DNA from: Herpomyces periplanetae
Lineage: Eukaryota > Ascomycota > Laboulbeniomycetes > Herpomycetales > Herpomycetaceae
Direction of reading: 5' to 3'
NCBI GenBank assembly: GCA_009733715.1
Contig: WMKJ01000055.1
Span: 1 to 64,000, forward strand
Length of the DNA stretch: 64,000 nucleotides
The notes under the pieces were generated by a model. It worked only from the letters and a program-made list of their open reading frames with translations. It searched no databases and was not told the DNA's origin. The position numbers and the translations under genes were made by a program. Positions within the stretch are counted from its first letter, which is position 1. Each line of letters starts with the position of its first letter. Of the stretch, positions 35,057-44,949 are shown piece after piece.

Positions 35057-36119
35057 TTATTTAGCTCGACTTATCATCCATTGCAATACTACGTCCATGT
35101 TACTCCCGGTTTTAGCGCTTACGGCGTAGCAACCCACGTCTCGATGGGTAATGGCTTTCATGTTCAAACCTTCAATAACTTCGTCGACAGAGAGCTTTTG
35201 TTGCAGATCCGATTTGTTGGCGAGTACGAGCAGAGGTATGCCTTCAACGACCGGCTTGTTCATTAACTTGTGCAATTCCTCTTGTGCAGTTGGCAGGATA
35301 CTTGGGTTTGAGGAGTCCACCACAAATCTATAAGTGTAACAAGTTTCCCGTTCGGAAACGGTGGTATTAGAGTGACAAATTTCTTCGTGCAAAGTTGTCC
35401 ATACCACGTAAGGATAAAGTGAATGAGTTCTTACATTATTGCATTTACTCCTTGACAATAACGTTCCCACATGGATCGAAACCTCCGTTGACCTCCAAGG
35501 TCCCAGCTATACACCATAAACACACGTATGCGTTAAGTATCGTATTAGACTAGGTTGGCGTGAGGAACAGCGCATTACACATGCGTTACTTGGAAAACGA
35601 CGCTTTTTATTCTTCACACGACAAACCCATTTCAAACTCCCAAAATCACACATTTGATCTTTAGCCTACCATTTAACCGTAACGTAACCCTTTTGAACTC
35701 GTTTCATATTAAATCCAATAGTTGGAACCGAACTATATTTCCCCAATTAATACGGTTTGAGTAATTTCGGAGTCAATCATATCTGCAAAATTTAATGTAT
35801 TGCACTCACTCTTCAGAAAATCCACCTCCCTGCGCTTAATATCCCAGTTAGCCTTTCTCGTAGAACTTGATAAACGTAGATGTATACGTGACCACGGCCA
35901 CTATTGTTACGCTTCATACTGTTAATACGCGAAGAATGGATGTTTTCCCTGCATCGTGTAACCCAACTAGCGTTATATCAATCTCAAAAGCCCTAAAAAA
36001 CGTTCAAATTGAAAAGCTCAGTACAAGTAAACCCGTTATACACATAAGTATTTATGATCATACCAGAATAACCGTAAAATCCAGCTATAAACTTCCCGGA
36101 AAATTGTCGTAACAACCAT
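35057..36119 (-). CDS. ARL8: ARL8 small GTPase (6 exons including a 20-nt microexon)
   Basis: ARL8 is an Arf-like GTPase that in animals and plants positions lysosomes/vacuoles and late endosomes. Exons are 36119-36064, 35992-35920, 35829-35810, 35732-35670, 35506-35435 and 35327-35057, giving 184 aa, close to the usual 186. The order of motifs is complete: amphipathic N-terminus ([14 protein letters not shown]) without the Gly2 of Arf, P-loop GLHDAGKT (residues 29-36), switch [19 protein letters not shown], switch [27 protein letters not shown] and a final [17 protein letters not shown]. The 20-nt exon 3 supplies GGGFSE plus part of the following Asp; without it the P-loop and switch I exons do not join in frame. 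Intron lengths are 71-163 nt with CTAAC-type branch sites. Confidence 0.92.
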
Positions 36120-37151
36120 CTTCCCTTAAAACAAGTATACAATTAACCGATGAACCAAGTAACCCAATTTCACTAAGACGAATTTCTTTCCTGTCAATAC
36201 AAAATACGCAAAAATCTTTTCGTTTACGTCGTTCTGCTCGCGTTTTTCGCGGTTTTCATCCCCCGGTCACGTGTAGATCCACGTGCCGCGGATCATTGTT
36301 GCTCCATGTCCGTTTGTGCCTTGAAGCAATTTTTACAATTTTGGAAAGTTGATCAAGACAAACAACGATGATGATCGTGTAGTTTATTTGTATGCCTTTG
36401 TTACAAATTCTTGTATAGTGATCGTGAATTGGATTTAATACGTGGAGACTTATTTTCCCTTCCTTTCACCATCCCGTTCTTTTCTTGCCTCTCACCTTTA
36501 ACTAACATACCATCTCATTCATCATCCTGACTTTTGGGACTACTTATTTTCATTGAAACGTTGCACACTCATTTGATCTACCTTTTATTCTACTTGATTT
36601 ATCTCAACTATTACACTTCTCCTCTTCTGTGTAACCACGCAACTAAGGACTATACACTTTCAATTGCCTCCAATTCATTCATTTCCATTCTTTATCCTTC
36701 CTATCCCTCTTATCTATTAGTCGAAGTGAGGGGAGGTCTATTAACAAGCCTACCTTTTTTACACTTCTCTACCCAATTTCCGCCCAATATCCTATCCTTT
36801 AATATCCATCTACAACAACGGAATTCCTCTCTTCTCCCCTTCTAATCCCCAGTTCTACCATGTTGGCATGTCGATACGCGGAATGCAATAACGCCGAACA
36901 CGTGATCACATCCGGAACTTTTACTCGATTCGCACTTCATTAAAATTGAGTAGACAAGACTAATTTTCGTGATCCTTCACGGGGTTTTTTCAAAAAATAT
37001 TTAGTTCGTTTCTCATTTAAGGCTAAATTAATGAATTCATGTTCTGTTTGCTTATTTTATATGCACTTTAATGAGTTTGTGAATTTTGACCTTGCAGTTA
37101 TCATAATTGAACTTCCTCAGGCTTTGCTTCAGCACCGTCGATCTATCATTC
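36120..37151. other. divergent promoter region, ARL8 / RPA135
   Basis: About 1 kb. It contains a pair of E-boxes (36266-36285), a third CACGTG at 36899-36904 and a CT-rich plus-strand block at about 36440-36850 upstream of RPA135. An unrecognised short upstream exon of RPA135 cannot be excluded near 37100. Confidence 0.5.
36266..36285. promoter_or_regulatory. paired CACGTG E-boxes, 12 bp centre to centre
   Basis: GTCACGTG at 36266-36273 and CACGTG at 36280-36285, in the ARL8/RPA135 promoter. CACGTG is the core bound by bHLH factors such as Cbf1, Pho4 and Ino2/4 in fungi; the factor here is unknown. Confidence 0.5.
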
Positions 37152-40100
37152 ATGACAATACTACACGGTGGCATGATAGCTGGTCCAAAATGGTCAGCAG
37201 ACTTTGATACAATTCGTCGGGAACGACTATTTCGTCATCCAAACGCTGAACAAAATCCGTATCCTCTACTAGCAGCAACTGTAAAGCCACATATTGACTC
37301 TTTTAATTCAGCATTTGCTGATAATGGTTACATGTTTAATGCTCTTGAAGACATTGGAACAAAATGCTTTCTAGATAATGCGTTAAATGACGTAGCTAAT
37401 CATTCGCCTAATAAATTGTTTGTGCGTATATCTCAAATCAGCATTAAAAAAAGTTACGTGCCAGACACGAATAAGTCAAGCTTCGTTAAAAGGGAAATTT
37501 TTCCTTCGGAATGTCGTGAACGTCATACTACATACAAGGGTCGACTCAAGGCCCGATTAGAATGTCGAGTAAATGATGGTCCAACTTTTCAAGTTGTACG
37601 AGATCTAGGAACAATTCCAATTATGGTCAAGTCAAATAAATGTCACTTAGAAAGCATGACGCCTAGTCAACTTATAGCTGTCAAAGAGGAAGCTGAGGAA
37701 TTGGGTGGTTACTTTATTGTTAATGGAATTGAAAAGATTATACGATTATTGATCGTCAACCGTCGTAATTTCGCCATGGCTGTCAACCGGCCCAGTTTCG
37801 CCAATAGAGGACAATCATATACAAGTTTTGGAATACAAATTCGGAGTGTGCGTCATGATCAAACTTCGATAACAAACGTTTTGCATTATTTGGAAAACGG
37901 TAATATCACATTTCGATTTTCATGGCGCAAGTCGGAATATTTAGTACCTGTAATGATGATCATTAAAGCTTTAGCGGATATCAATGATTTAGAAATATTC
38001 CGAACACTCGTTGGGACTTACGATGAAGCCGAAATTGCTAAAAAGCAATTTGTACGTGATCGTGTAGAAATGCTATTGCGTAAATTTAAGACGTATAATC
38101 TTCGTGGACGTGAGCAAACGGTAGCCTATCTTGGTCAAAAGTTTCGACCTGTGCTATATTTACCTGATGATGAGGATAATTATGATGCAGGAATGTACTT
38201 TCTACGCAAGATAGTATTGCCTCACCTCGGCTCCGTGAACGTGAGTACTGCACAAAATACAGATAAAGTGCGCATGCTCTTATTTATGATCCGCAAACTT
38301 TATGCGTTCGTTCAAGGGGAGTGTTGCGCTGAAAATCCGGATTCTGTAGCGTATCAAGAAGTATTACTAGGAGGTTTCTTATATGCAAATATACTAAAAG
38401 AACGATTGGAAGAATGGGTTCAATCGTGGAAATGGGCGCTAAATGATTGGCTGCGACAAGGGAAACAAATGTCGTTCACTCACACGTCGTTTCAGCGGGA
38501 ACTTGAAACAAAAATATTGCGCAAAACCAACGAACAGATTGGCAAAGGTCTCGAATACTTTTTATCGACGGGAAACTTAAGCAGCGCCAGCGGTCTTGAC
38601 CTGCAACAAACATCTGGTTTTACGGTTGTTGCTGAAAAGATTAACTTTTGCCGGTTTATCAGTCATTTTCGTATGATCCATCGGGGCAGTTTTTTTGCAG
38701 AACTGAAGACTACAAGCGTTCGAAAGTTACTACCTGAAAGTTGGGGTTATCTATGCCCAGTTCATACTCCTGATGGAGCGCCGTGTGGACTGTTGAACCA
38801 TTTAGCTCATCGTTGCTTTATAGCGACACGGCATTCGGATACGGAAGCTTTGGCTGGTGTTTTGGCACAGTTCGGCTTGCTTCATTATCCTACAGCTAGG
38901 CTTACAGAAAGTGTTGGAGTTTGTATTGACGGTCGACTCATTGGATATTGTTCGGATACGATAGCTCGACGTATTCATGATACGTTACGGTTGTGTAAAG
39001 TTGAAGGAACGGCAATGGGAAGTATTAAAATTCCACGGGATGTTGAGCTTGGTTTTGTTCCGGCGCGGGATGGCGGGCCATTTCCTGGACTTTATATATT
39101 CTCTCAGGCCGGACGGATGTATCGTCCTGTTAAATTTTTGGCCACGAAACACTTAGATTATATTGGAGCATTTGAACAACCATTCTTGAAGATAGCATGC
39201 AATGAGGGCAAGTTTGGTAGTAGTAATCCAGCAACGCATGTTGAGTATACGCCGACAAACGTATTATCAATTCTGGCTAATATGACACCATTTTCTGATT
39301 TTAATCAATCACCGCGTAATATGTACCAGTGTCAAATGAGCAAGCAAACCATGGGAACACCGGGAAATGCTATCATGTTTCGTACGGATAATAAAATGTA
39401 TCGCTTACAGTCAGGACATACACCGGTTGTACGATCTGCTTTACACATGGATTATGCGATGGATAATTTTCCCAATGGTACAAATGCGGTTGTAGCGGTT
39501 ATCTCGTATACGGGGTACGATATGGACGATGCAATGATTGTTAACAAATCGGGATTGGAGAGAGGATTCACGTATGGTACAGTTTATAAAACCCAAAAAA
39601 TTGATTTAAACGAAGAAAGTGTAGGAGGGAAACGAGAGAGTAAAATATTTGGATTTTCACCACGAGGGGTGGTTTTAGCACGTTGGCGTCGGACACTCGA
39701 TGACGATGGTTTACCATTGCGAGGCGTACGGGTCAGCGGAGGAGATATAATTGCGGCTTATCATACTGTGCAGCTTGACCCGATCACACGACGCTACGTT
39801 AGCCGTGAAGACGGGCGTACGGAATTAATTCGTTATAAGGGAACAGAAGATGCTTATATTGATGAAGTTCGATTGATTGGATCTGATACGGGTAGTGAAC
39901 CGTGTAATACGATTAGTATTAAATATCGTGTACCTCGACCAGCGGTTATCGGGGATAAATTCTCATCTCGACATGGTCAAAAGGGCGTTTGTTCACAAAA
40001 ATGGCCGGATATTGATATGCCATTTAGTGAATCAGGTATACGACCGGATATTATCATTAATCCACACGCATTTCCCTCTCGTATGACGATTGGTATGTTT

Positions 40101-40934
40101 ATCGAGAGTATGGCGGGTAAAGCGGGATGTTTACACGGTTTCAGTCAGGATGCAACACCGTTTCAGTTCAACGATAGCGATGATACAGCGGCGGCGTACT
40201 TTGGGCAACAGCTGAGTAAAGCGGGATATAATTTTTATGGAAATGAGACAATGTACTCAGGAATAACGGGTAAACCACTTAATGCAGAAATATTCGTAGG
40301 AGTGGTTTACTACCAACGACTACGACATATGGTAAATGATAAATTCCAGGTCCGAACTACTGGCATTAATAACGCTATTACGGGTCAGCCTATAAAAGGT
40401 CGACAGAAGGGAGGAGGTATTCGCGTAGGTGAAATGGAACGAGATTCATTACTTGCCCATGGTACATCATTTTTACTTCAAGATCGCTTACTCAATTGTT
40501 CTGATTATACGCGCGCCTGGTTATGTCGCGGATGCGGATCATTCCTATCCATTCAACCCACTATTGCCGGTTACGGCAAATTTGCCCACTCTACGGGGGA
40601 TTTATCACGAAAATCCAAGTTACCCGTAACATGTAAAACCGATTACACAGGTCATACTTTAGGCGTCACATCTACTCAGTCTGCACTACCCCAACAATTA
40701 ACATCATCTAACAACGTTAGTGTGCACTGTCGCCGGTGTGCACGTCCCGTAACTAGCCTTTTAACATGTCAATTTGATACGGTAGATACGTGGAAAGATG
40801 CCCAGCAAAATCTTTGGCAGGGAGGATCTGACGTTACGCTTGTACCCATTCCTACGGTTTTACGTTACTTGGATGTTGAATTAGCCAGCATGGGCGTTCG
40901 TCTAACATTTCACGTTGCACCATCCATCACTTAA
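37152..40934 (+). CDS. RPA135: RNA polymerase I second-largest subunit
   Basis: This beta-like subunit forms the active centre of RNA polymerase I together with the subunit encoded at 1-2211. It is a single exon of 1260 aa from the ATG at 37152; the frame upstream has no ATG. The N-terminus (RRERLFRHPNAEQNPYPLLA, VKPHIDSFNSAF) is Pol I-specific. Conserved blocks follow in order: GGYFIVNGIEKIIRLLIVNR, ESWGYLCPVHTPDGAPCGLLN, GYDMDDAMIVNKSGLERGF, IGDKFSSRHGQKGVCSQKWP, INPHAFPSRMTIGMFIESMA and the switch-3 region GGGIRVGEMERDSLLAHGTS. The C-terminal zinc site uses CRGC and CRRC. It ends in a convergent arrangement with the CorA-type gene, 289 bp between stops. Confidence 0.97.
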   Translation: MTILHGGMIAGPKWSADFDTIRRERLFRHPNAEQNPYPLLAATVKPHIDSFNSAFADNGYMFNALEDIGTKCFLDNALNDVANHSPNKLFVRISQISIKKSYVPDTNKSSFVKREIFPSECRERHTTYKGRLKARLECRVNDGPTFQVVRDLGTIPIMVKSNKCHLESMTPSQLIAVKEEAEELGGYFIVNGIEKIIRLLIVNRRNFAMAVNRPSFANRGQSYTSFGIQIRSVRHDQTSITNVLHYLENGNITFRFSWRKSEYLVPVMMIIKALADINDLEIFRTLVGTYDEAEIAKKQFVRDRVEMLLRKFKTYNLRGREQTVAYLGQKFRPVLYLPDDEDNYDAGMYFLRKIVLPHLGSVNVSTAQNTDKVRMLLFMIRKLYAFVQGECCAENPDSVAYQEVLLGGFLYANILKERLEEWVQSWKWALNDWLRQGKQMSFTHTSFQRELETKILRKTNEQIGKGLEYFLSTGNLSSASGLDLQQTSGFTVVAEKINFCRFISHFRMIHRGSFFAELKTTSVRKLLPESWGYLCPVHTPDGAPCGLLNHLAHRCFIATRHSDTEALAGVLAQFGLLHYPTARLTESVGVCIDGRLIGYCSDTIARRIHDTLRLCKVEGTAMGSIKIPRDVELGFVPARDGGPFPGLYIFSQAGRMYRPVKFLATKHLDYIGAFEQPFLKIACNEGKFGSSNPATHVEYTPTNVLSILANMTPFSDFNQSPRNMYQCQMSKQTMGTPGNAIMFRTDNKMYRLQSGHTPVVRSALHMDYAMDNFPNGTNAVVAVISYTGYDMDDAMIVNKSGLERGFTYGTVYKTQKIDLNEESVGGKRESKIFGFSPRGVVLARWRRTLDDDGLPLRGVRVSGGDIIAAYHTVQLDPITRRYVSREDGRTELIRYKGTEDAYIDEVRLIGSDTGSEPCNTISIKYRVPRPAVIGDKFSSRHGQKGVCSQKWPDIDMPFSESGIRPDIIINPHAFPSRMTIGMFIESMAGKAGCLHGFSQDATPFQFNDSDDTAAAYFGQQLSKAGYNFYGNETMYSGITGKPLNAEIFVGVVYYQRLRHMVNDKFQVRTTGINNAITGQPIKGRQKGGGIRVGEMERDSLLAHGTSFLLQDRLLNCSDYTRAWLCRGCGSFLSIQPTIAGYGKFAHSTGDLSRKSKLPVTCKTDYTGHTLGVTSTQSALPQQLTSSNNVSVHCRRCARPVTSLLTCQFDTVDTWKDAQQNLWQGGSDVTLVPIPTVLRYLDVELASMGVRLTFHVAPSIT

Positions 40935-41223
40935 ATATGCGTATACACACACATACATACACTTCACCCGACACACTGCAAAAACTGGACGAGGAACTCA
41001 CGACATCAGGGTATTTGATGAAACAGATGTTTCAGCCCTATATAAGTGGGGACGGACGAAAATTCTCAACGAGTAACGTGTGTTGAGGGATGGATGAGTG
41101 CCCCTTAACGGTTTTGGCCTACTTGGGAAGGTGTGTAGTCATGATAAATTCCACATTTGCGTCGGCAAAGGTGAGTGCCAAACCTTGACTCTGGTAATCC
41201 CGAGTGTACACGGGGAAAGGGGT

Positions 41224-44175
41224 TCACATTAATTCAAATGTACGCTTCGCTATGAGAAATGATGCAACGACAAAAGTGAAGAGAAATAAACTGATTCCGT
41301 AGAACCAAGTTAAAGATCCGCTACCTTCTCCCGGTACCATGACATTCATACCCCACATACCGGTGATAATATTCATGGGTAAAACAATTGTACCCAACAC
41401 GGTTAACTTGTTTAATACATCATTAGTAGACTCAGCACGCTCTGTCATTCGAATGTTAATCTGTGCAAGGTAATTAGAATGAGCTCGTGATAAGATGTTT
41501 TCATAGTGACTAAGATTTCCCGTCATGGTCACAATATGATCTTGTATATCACCTAAAAACATCCCAATATCACTTTTAGGTGCGACATTCCATTGTTCAT
41601 TGCATCGTTTAGCAAATCCTTTAATAACATCAGCTTTATTCCCCAGTAATCGGTACAGGCTCATTACTTTCTTACGACATTCACCCACTCGTCGTAGCAT
41701 GTCCATTCCCCCGTCTGCATTAAGCAAAGATCCCCCTTGTCCAACTTGTCCATCACCGCGCCCTGAATGGGCTTTATCACTACACCGAGTTTTTGACTTT
41801 GTATCTGTTCCACAACCCCCGGATTTACGCCGGTCGTCTTGAACGTAGCTAAGAAATTGGCTCTTTTGCTTTCCCTTGGAATCAATTTCGCGATATCCTG
41901 CTGTACTAGCTCCACTCAACGTTCGATCATTCTCCCCTCCTGAATTACTACCACCATCTCCCGTACCACCTGAACAACAGCCATTGTTACTTACTCCCAT
42001 CAAACGTCCGCTTTCTCCACCGCATTGACTGCCACGCTTTTTATACCGTTTAAACCATCCAAATTTACGCCTGGGCGATGCAGAATTAACATTCCCACTA
42101 GCTCCTGATCCCGGTCTATTTGACTTTTCCTGACCTGATGTTAACGAAGGCACATCGAGAATAGCTTCATCAATTTCGTCGACTTCATCCTCTATACTTT
42201 CAATTAGTGGTGCAAATGCATCCGTTATATCGTCAATTAATGCATATGAAATCCAATCTGCTGATACTCGAATATAATCTGCAAGTTGACGTATTCTTCT
42301 GCGAACGTTTGCCGGATGTGGTGTCATGGACCAGTGAAATGTAATTATTCCTTCACGAAATACTACAGCGTACATATTCACAGGTTCCATGAACATTTCG
42401 CTGGTTTTATCCTGCTCAAAACTTCGATAATTCACAAAATAGTAGTGTCTAAACAATTCTACTTTTTCGCGAGCATCTTGCTCTAAAATATCCTCTACGG
42501 TTAGGGCGTGTAAACCGAAAGCTTTTTGTAAAATTCGCATTTCGGCGGCAGTTGGTGACAAAACGTCTAGCCAAAACGTTGGTCGGTCCCCATAACGTTT
42601 GCGAAGCTTTTTAATATGAGTAGTTGATGGATGAACAGCACTTGCCATACTACTGCTACCTCCTTTGATATCCGCGTCTTCTTCAGGTGAAAAAACTTGT
42701 TCATGATGACACTTGCAAATCTTACAGTTAGGCTCGTTTGTTCGATGGTCGTAAGGTCGACCGTGACGGCAATAAGCTACATTAATCTTCGATTTAACGT
42801 AACGACTACTGTCGCCGTGACTTGTAACACTTTCGGGTAGTTGAATATTCACTTTAGATTCAGTTTCACCACTGGCAACTTTACTTTCAGATAAAATTTC
42901 ATCGTTAAACGGGGAGCAAGCAAGACTGGTACAATGTACTGGGTAAACTCGGCTAGTTGGTTCCAAAGTAGAGTCAGCTTCACTTGTGTCTTGATCCTCA
43001 TCTTCATCATCGGACAGAATGCGTCGTTCGGGTAGAAAAAGGTCTTTAAAAGTTTGTCCGGCTTGGGGAAGTTCAGATAAAGTTTGACTGTGAATAGTAC
43101 TTTCTAGATCAACGTTAAAGTAGGTAAATCGATAAGGGCCATCTTCTGTCATTTGATGATTATGCCTAGGCCAAGTTGATCTACGGGAGCGTAAACGTCC
43201 ATCGATGTATAAAGGTTCGTGTATCGTACGGGTACGGATGCCCTCTAGAGTTCGCTTCTCTTTTTCTTCAGCACTCCAGTCTTCTAAGATGCGTAGATTA
43301 GGCCATACATGGCGTTTGCGGCGTCGTTTTGACACTACCAAACTATCGAAATTTCCGTCTAAATCAGCTAAACCGTCCTGTGGGAAGCATACGTCGGCCT
43401 CGGCTGGGTTATTCGCGGTACAAGATAATCTGCGACGTTGATTACCACTTAAACCGCCAACGGGAAAGGAACCTTCGTCACCAAACGCAGGTGAACCGAT
43501 ATTTAATATAGCATCACCGTTCATTGGTGCGGACGAATATCGCTCATTTTCCATTTGAACGTTGCTAGGGGATTGACGAAAATCAGAAAACATTTCCGAG
43601 TTAGCATCATCGTTTTCACGAAATGCTGCCGGACTTGATGGCACAGATGGAGGGTTATTCACGTCAAAGTCCATAAGTGAACCAACTGTACAATAGGGAG
43701 TTGTGCTATTATCAAATTTTGGATTAGTGCTAGAATTGGAGGATGGGCGAGAAGGTTGTTGAGTCCATTTATTCGGGCACGGCAAAACTTCATTAGCGTG
43801 ACTAATCGAGCCATAAGGATAAGATCCAGTATAAATATCGTTAGTTGAGGTAAAGGGCAGACCAGGAGTATGACCGGCGGGTTGAAGGGAAGCGGTATTA
43901 CCGTATACACGTCTACGATAACGAGGTGAAGAAGAGTTGAGTAAAGGTGTAGTATCAGACACACCATCCATCCATGCGTTTAAATTAACTGTGTGAAGGG
44001 AGGCAGGCGTATGAGAATTGAGGGAAGTTTGTTCACCATGAGAAGTAGGAGGAGGGGGAACAACGGTGGGGAGATTTCGTTGATTATTTTGTAATGACGA
44101 AGTAGTGGTAGAGCGTCTAGCGTGACGAGATTTTAGAGTATCGTACTGTTGAAAACTGGCTCTTCGTGGGGGCAT
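41224..44175 (-). CDS. CorA-type Mg2+ transporter, ALR1/MNR2 group
   Basis: This is a divalent-cation channel/transporter of the CorA superfamily; the ALR group sits in the plasma membrane and MNR2 in the vacuole membrane. It is a single exon of 983 aa. The N-terminal ~480 residues are Ser/Asn-rich and disordered, with an acidic patch (DDEDEDQDTSEAD). The CorA cytosolic domain begins near 520 (RPTFWLDVLSPTAAEMRILQ, FGLHALTVEDILEQDAREKV, YAVVFREGIITFHW). A Gly/Ser-rich insertion splits the long helix. At the end come two membrane helices around the GMN motif: LGTIVLPMNIITGMWGMNVM, then LTWFYGISLFLFTFVVASFL. The GMN signature is intact. The ALR-versus-MNR2 assignment cannot be made here. Confidence 0.92.
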   Translation of the reverse strand: MPPRRASFQQYDTLKSRHARRSTTTSSLQNNQRNLPTVVPPPPTSHGEQTSLNSHTPASLHTVNLNAWMDGVSDTTPLLNSSSPRYRRRVYGNTASLQPAGHTPGLPFTSTNDIYTGSYPYGSISHANEVLPCPNKWTQQPSRPSSNSSTNPKFDNSTTPYCTVGSLMDFDVNNPPSVPSSPAAFRENDDANSEMFSDFRQSPSNVQMENERYSSAPMNGDAILNIGSPAFGDEGSFPVGGLSGNQRRRLSCTANNPAEADVCFPQDGLADLDGNFDSLVVSKRRRKRHVWPNLRILEDWSAEEKEKRTLEGIRTRTIHEPLYIDGRLRSRRSTWPRHNHQMTEDGPYRFTYFNVDLESTIHSQTLSELPQAGQTFKDLFLPERRILSDDEDEDQDTSEADSTLEPTSRVYPVHCTSLACSPFNDEILSESKVASGETESKVNIQLPESVTSHGDSSRYVKSKINVAYCRHGRPYDHRTNEPNCKICKCHHEQVFSPEEDADIKGGSSSMASAVHPSTTHIKKLRKRYGDRPTFWLDVLSPTAAEMRILQKAFGLHALTVEDILEQDAREKVELFRHYYFVNYRSFEQDKTSEMFMEPVNMYAVVFREGIITFHWSMTPHPANVRRRIRQLADYIRVSADWISYALIDDITDAFAPLIESIEDEVDEIDEAILDVPSLTSGQEKSNRPGSGASGNVNSASPRRKFGWFKRYKKRGSQCGGESGRLMGVSNNGCCSGGTGDGGSNSGGENDRTLSGASTAGYREIDSKGKQKSQFLSYVQDDRRKSGGCGTDTKSKTRCSDKAHSGRGDGQVGQGGSLLNADGGMDMLRRVGECRKKVMSLYRLLGNKADVIKGFAKRCNEQWNVAPKSDIGMFLGDIQDHIVTMTGNLSHYENILSRAHSNYLAQINIRMTERAESTNDVLNKLTVLGTIVLPMNIITGMWGMNVMVPGEGSGSLTWFYGISLFLFTFVVASFLIAKRTFELM

Positions 44176-44949
44176 GTTATAAGCCGTTAAACGTTTAACG
44201 TAGTAAATAGAAAGTATACAGATGAGGATTGTGAAAAGAGGGAATTTGTGTACTTAATTAACCCGTTAGGATACTTGCTTTAGTATATTCCACGTTTAAA
44301 TTTAGATGAATTAATCTGTAGAGTTAGAGAGCAACTTGAATGGATAGGCTGAACGAAATTTTGATAATATAACACTTTAGTTGTGTAAAATTTAACAAAT
44401 GTGTTAATTACCAATGAATTTTTGCGCGTAAAGTGAAAATAAATAGCTGGAGCGCTTCCTCTTTATAGTCAATCCACGACATTGTGTAGCATGAAGCAGG
44501 TAAAAATTTATGAAGAATATATATTTTAGAGTAAAAGATTGCGTTGAAAGTTTAAGAAGACTTCCGTTAAGCAGCGGTCAATGGGAAAAAAAGTATTTAC
44601 AACATGAAAAAACGTGAAAAAAGGGATTTTGGTGATGGTCTGTGGCAACGAAACACTAAAGTGACCCGAAACGGAGGGAGATTTATCCGAAGCAGAGGTA
44701 GGGGTCATGTGACTGAGGCAACGAGTCCCTGGTTAGGGTGGTCACGTGATATACTGACGGAAGGGGGAGCTTGGCACGGCAAGTTCGGGATCGGTGCCGA
44801 GTAGTGCCGATAGGTTCAAAAGGTAAAATTGGGAAGAAGAGTTTTTAAGAATGATATATTTAAGATAAATTTTCACGAGACTACTAGACTTACCAGTTTC
44901 TGTATAGGCTAAAGAGGAAAATTTTCTACGGCAGTAGTTAGCAACTAGT
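44176..44949. other. divergent promoter region, CorA-type transporter / patatin-like gene
   Basis: Non-coding, AT-rich near both genes, GC-richer at about 44630-44820 where two bHLH-type elements lie (listed separately). The 44604-44804 plus-strand frame has no family match and is probably chance. Confidence 0.5.
44705..44748. promoter_or_regulatory. TCATGTGAC and GTCACGTGAT elements, about 40 bp apart
   Basis: TCATGTGAC at 44705-44713 and a CACGTG palindrome at 44743-44748 within GTCACGTGAT. Both fit the Cbf1-type RTCACRTG consensus. They lie about 200-240 bp upstream of the patatin-like start. Confidence 0.5.

Noticed and set aside
35732-35754. A 21-nt intron in ARL8 between an upstream open frame and the switch I exon
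   Set aside because: It would be far shorter than the other introns and leaves the wrong frame; the 20-nt microexon at 35810-35829 restores the family sequence exactly.
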